From Antedon bifida (taxonomy: Eukaryota > Echinodermata > Crinoidea > Comatulida > Antedonidae): a stretch of DNA of 64,000 nucleotides. The stretch lies in assembly GCA_963402885.1 (NCBI GenBank), contig OY727094.1, forward strand, positions 12,712,501 through 12,776,500, in the 5' to 3' direction. The notes beneath the pieces were generated by a model. It searched no databases, was not told the DNA's origin, and was given only the letters and a program-made list of their open reading frames with translations. Shown here piece after piece: positions 61,823 through 64,000 of the stretch; position 1 is the stretch's first letter; each line of letters opens with the position of its first letter. Position numbers and translations under genes: made by a program.

Positions 61823-64000
61823 CTAAAAATATTAAACACATAGAGGTTATTATATTTCACATAATCTATAATTATCATATCAGAAATCAAGTTTCAAGAG
61901 TCATACTCTACTAAAAATGCTATACTGTAATTAAAAAATCAAACTCAAAGGTAACATTTATTTCTCTTTTAAATTCCTAATAATAGAGTACAACAATTTG
62001 TGCAGGTAATGTGATAATGAGGGCACTGCCTTTGATTATTGTGTTTGCATACCTGATGGTTATTTGCATACCAGATGGTTATGCCAAGTCAAACAATTCA
62101 GAATAAAAACAATTTAGATTAACAATGGATATAAACCAGCTCTTAGTCTTAGTCTGTCAGAAGATTTCATAGTGTTAGTATCAATAGTAACACTAGTTTG
62201 CCTTGTGTTACAGAAGTTGTGTTAACGTACTATAATAAATATTACTGAGACTATTCGCAAGGGGCAATGAAATAACATGGAAACCTGTCAAATCAACCTG
62301 CTTCACCACCACTTTGATTACTTGGATTAATTGGAGAGGACACAATTGTATTGTGCATGCTCAGAAGGAACCAGTGGTCTGAATTTCTGGCATAAAACAT
62401 GAACGAGAATTTCACTCTGTTGTGGAATCTATAAATCCAAGTTAATTCTGTCAGCAAAAAAACATCCTAATGTTTTGAGTCTAAGCCATTGTTTTGCAGA
62501 GGCAGAGTCTAGGTTGTAATTGTTTTTTCTGTATGTATCCTATAAGGTGTGGGGTTAATCAAAAGGTTATAAACACCATTGTCCATGAAAAACAATGTTG
62601 TAATTGTATATAATTTATGAATTTCATTGTTATGGCCACTCTCAACATTGGACAAAAAAAAAAAAAAATTACATTTTTTTTCAACAAAAAATTATGTGGC
62701 CAATATATTTCTAGCTGCTAAATTACAACATACTGTATAAGCCTATATGATAGGGTCTATATGATAGGGTCTACTACTGTATACCAGAACATTATAGTAT
62801 AAGTCATTTTGATTGTAGTACAAAACAGTCCCATAAATAGCATGGAATGAAACAGGTGGATATAAAATTAATGTACAGTACATTTACCTTAAATTTGTTT
62901 TGATCAAAAATATTGGTTGACGTGTCATCTTTGAAATATTTTGTTTATACTTGGCGACCACTTCAGTCAAAGACTGTTCTCTGAGGGCCCAGTTATGATC
63001 AGTGGCTGCGATGTACTAGTACAACGGGATAACCCCTACTCGTCTCAAAAGACTTAGAAATTTAAACTTTAAATATGCTAAATTATGAGTAATGCTATTA
63101 TAGACAGAAACTAAGAAGGTTTTATTATTTACTAGTGAATTTTAAAACATGCGAACACTACACAGCAGCCTATCCCTATTTTGGAATGATAATGGCATTC
63201 AAGCTTCCCTCTTCATAATATTTAAGTGTTGATATACTATTTGTTGTATAAATATTTTAGTGATAATGAGTTAGCATCCTATTTTCACTGTAAAGTAGAC
63301 CTTGTAAGTATAAGCCCCACCAGTAATTTAAAGATCTGAGTGCAGAATAATTTGAATTCTAACAATCATCAAATGTTTAAATATGCAGTCAGTAGAGAGT
63401 TAAATATGCCATAAAGCAGACAATTTAAAATTAACAGCTACTGTATGATCATCTGTTGTTTTAGATCTCTATTTTAATTTTTCATTGATCTCTTCTAGAT
63501 GAAATAAATTTACCATGTTTAATATTGGTATTACAAAAATTTAAAAAAATAAATAATTGCTAACTTTGTCAGAATTGTTTTTCTATGGGCATTTGTAGAT
63601 AAGCTACAATTATTATTATAAATTTCATATTTATAGACATATTTTGGGATACCTGATCAATTCAAGTAATAGAGTATACCTTAAGAGTCAAATAAGACAA
63701 AAATCTCAATTTAAGAAAAATTTTATAGTTAAACCATTATTACATTTTAGCAATCTATACCCTACATATTAATACCAAGGAAATGCAAATCTGTTTACTA
63801 AATCTTAAGTTAATTGGAAAAATGTTATCCCCTACTCCAAAATTCTCAACGATTACAAATTACTAATGACACAATTTTGTGTTGCATATTTTCTGTAGGC
63901 GGTGTTATATAATCATAAAAATGACTATTAAGCTGTACAATTGGCATTGCTATCATGGATTTTTAAAAAGTACAAATATTAAGCTTTCCAAAAATGTATG
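61823..64000. other. Upstream intron of the ROCO gene, no feature recognised
   Basis: AT-rich with A-runs near 62,650. I found no further ankyrin exon with consensus borders up to the window end. Confidence 0.45.

Overview
The window is genomic DNA from an animal, most likely a marine invertebrate. It is AT-rich, its genes are split by GT-AG introns, and it is full of LINE relics, MITEs, minisatellites and a Ty3/Gypsy element. Ankyrin, Death, Roc-COR and DED domains on one protein fit large invertebrate innate-immunity gene families. I cannot name the species.

Left part (1-13,450): an 87-bp minisatellite runs off the left edge. It is interrupted by a 5'-truncated, palm-deleted LINE on the minus strand with a 5-bp target duplication. 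Then come anonymous DNA, a 59-bp array carrying perfect CRE (TGACGTCA) sites, a pair of 300-bp direct repeats around an F-box-like fragment, broken unrecognised minus-strand ORFs at 8.7-11.2 kb, an RT fragment and several small tandem arrays. A 60-unit, 56-bp minisatellite (13,455-16,810) lies just beyond the stop codon of the main gene.

Main gene (16,865 to beyond 61,822, minus strand): I reconstruct 23 exons (3,516 nt, 1,171 codons plus stop, all phases compatible) of a ROCO-family protein. Its order is ankyrin repeats, Death domain, Roc GTPase, COR and two C-terminal DED-like domains. The 5' end lies beyond the right edge. Part of the COR region has been duplicated inside the gene, leaving an intact spare exon and decayed copies. 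Its introns hold inverted repeats, a LINE relic, MITEs and very large insertions.

The 19-kb intron (42,727-61,723) is mostly one 15.9-kb structure bounded by terminal inverted repeats and TAA duplications (44,838-60,701). Inside it are a three-exon DDE-type transposase gene with lesions, an intact three-exon BEN-domain gene with a proline/glutamine minisatellite, a recent Gypsy element with identical 180-bp LTRs, a 1.3-kb TA-flanked inverted-repeat element and a TTAA-flanked MITE. The best candidate for a new system here is this nested, possibly two-gene DNA transposon (transposase plus BEN protein) inside an immune-type ROCO gene.
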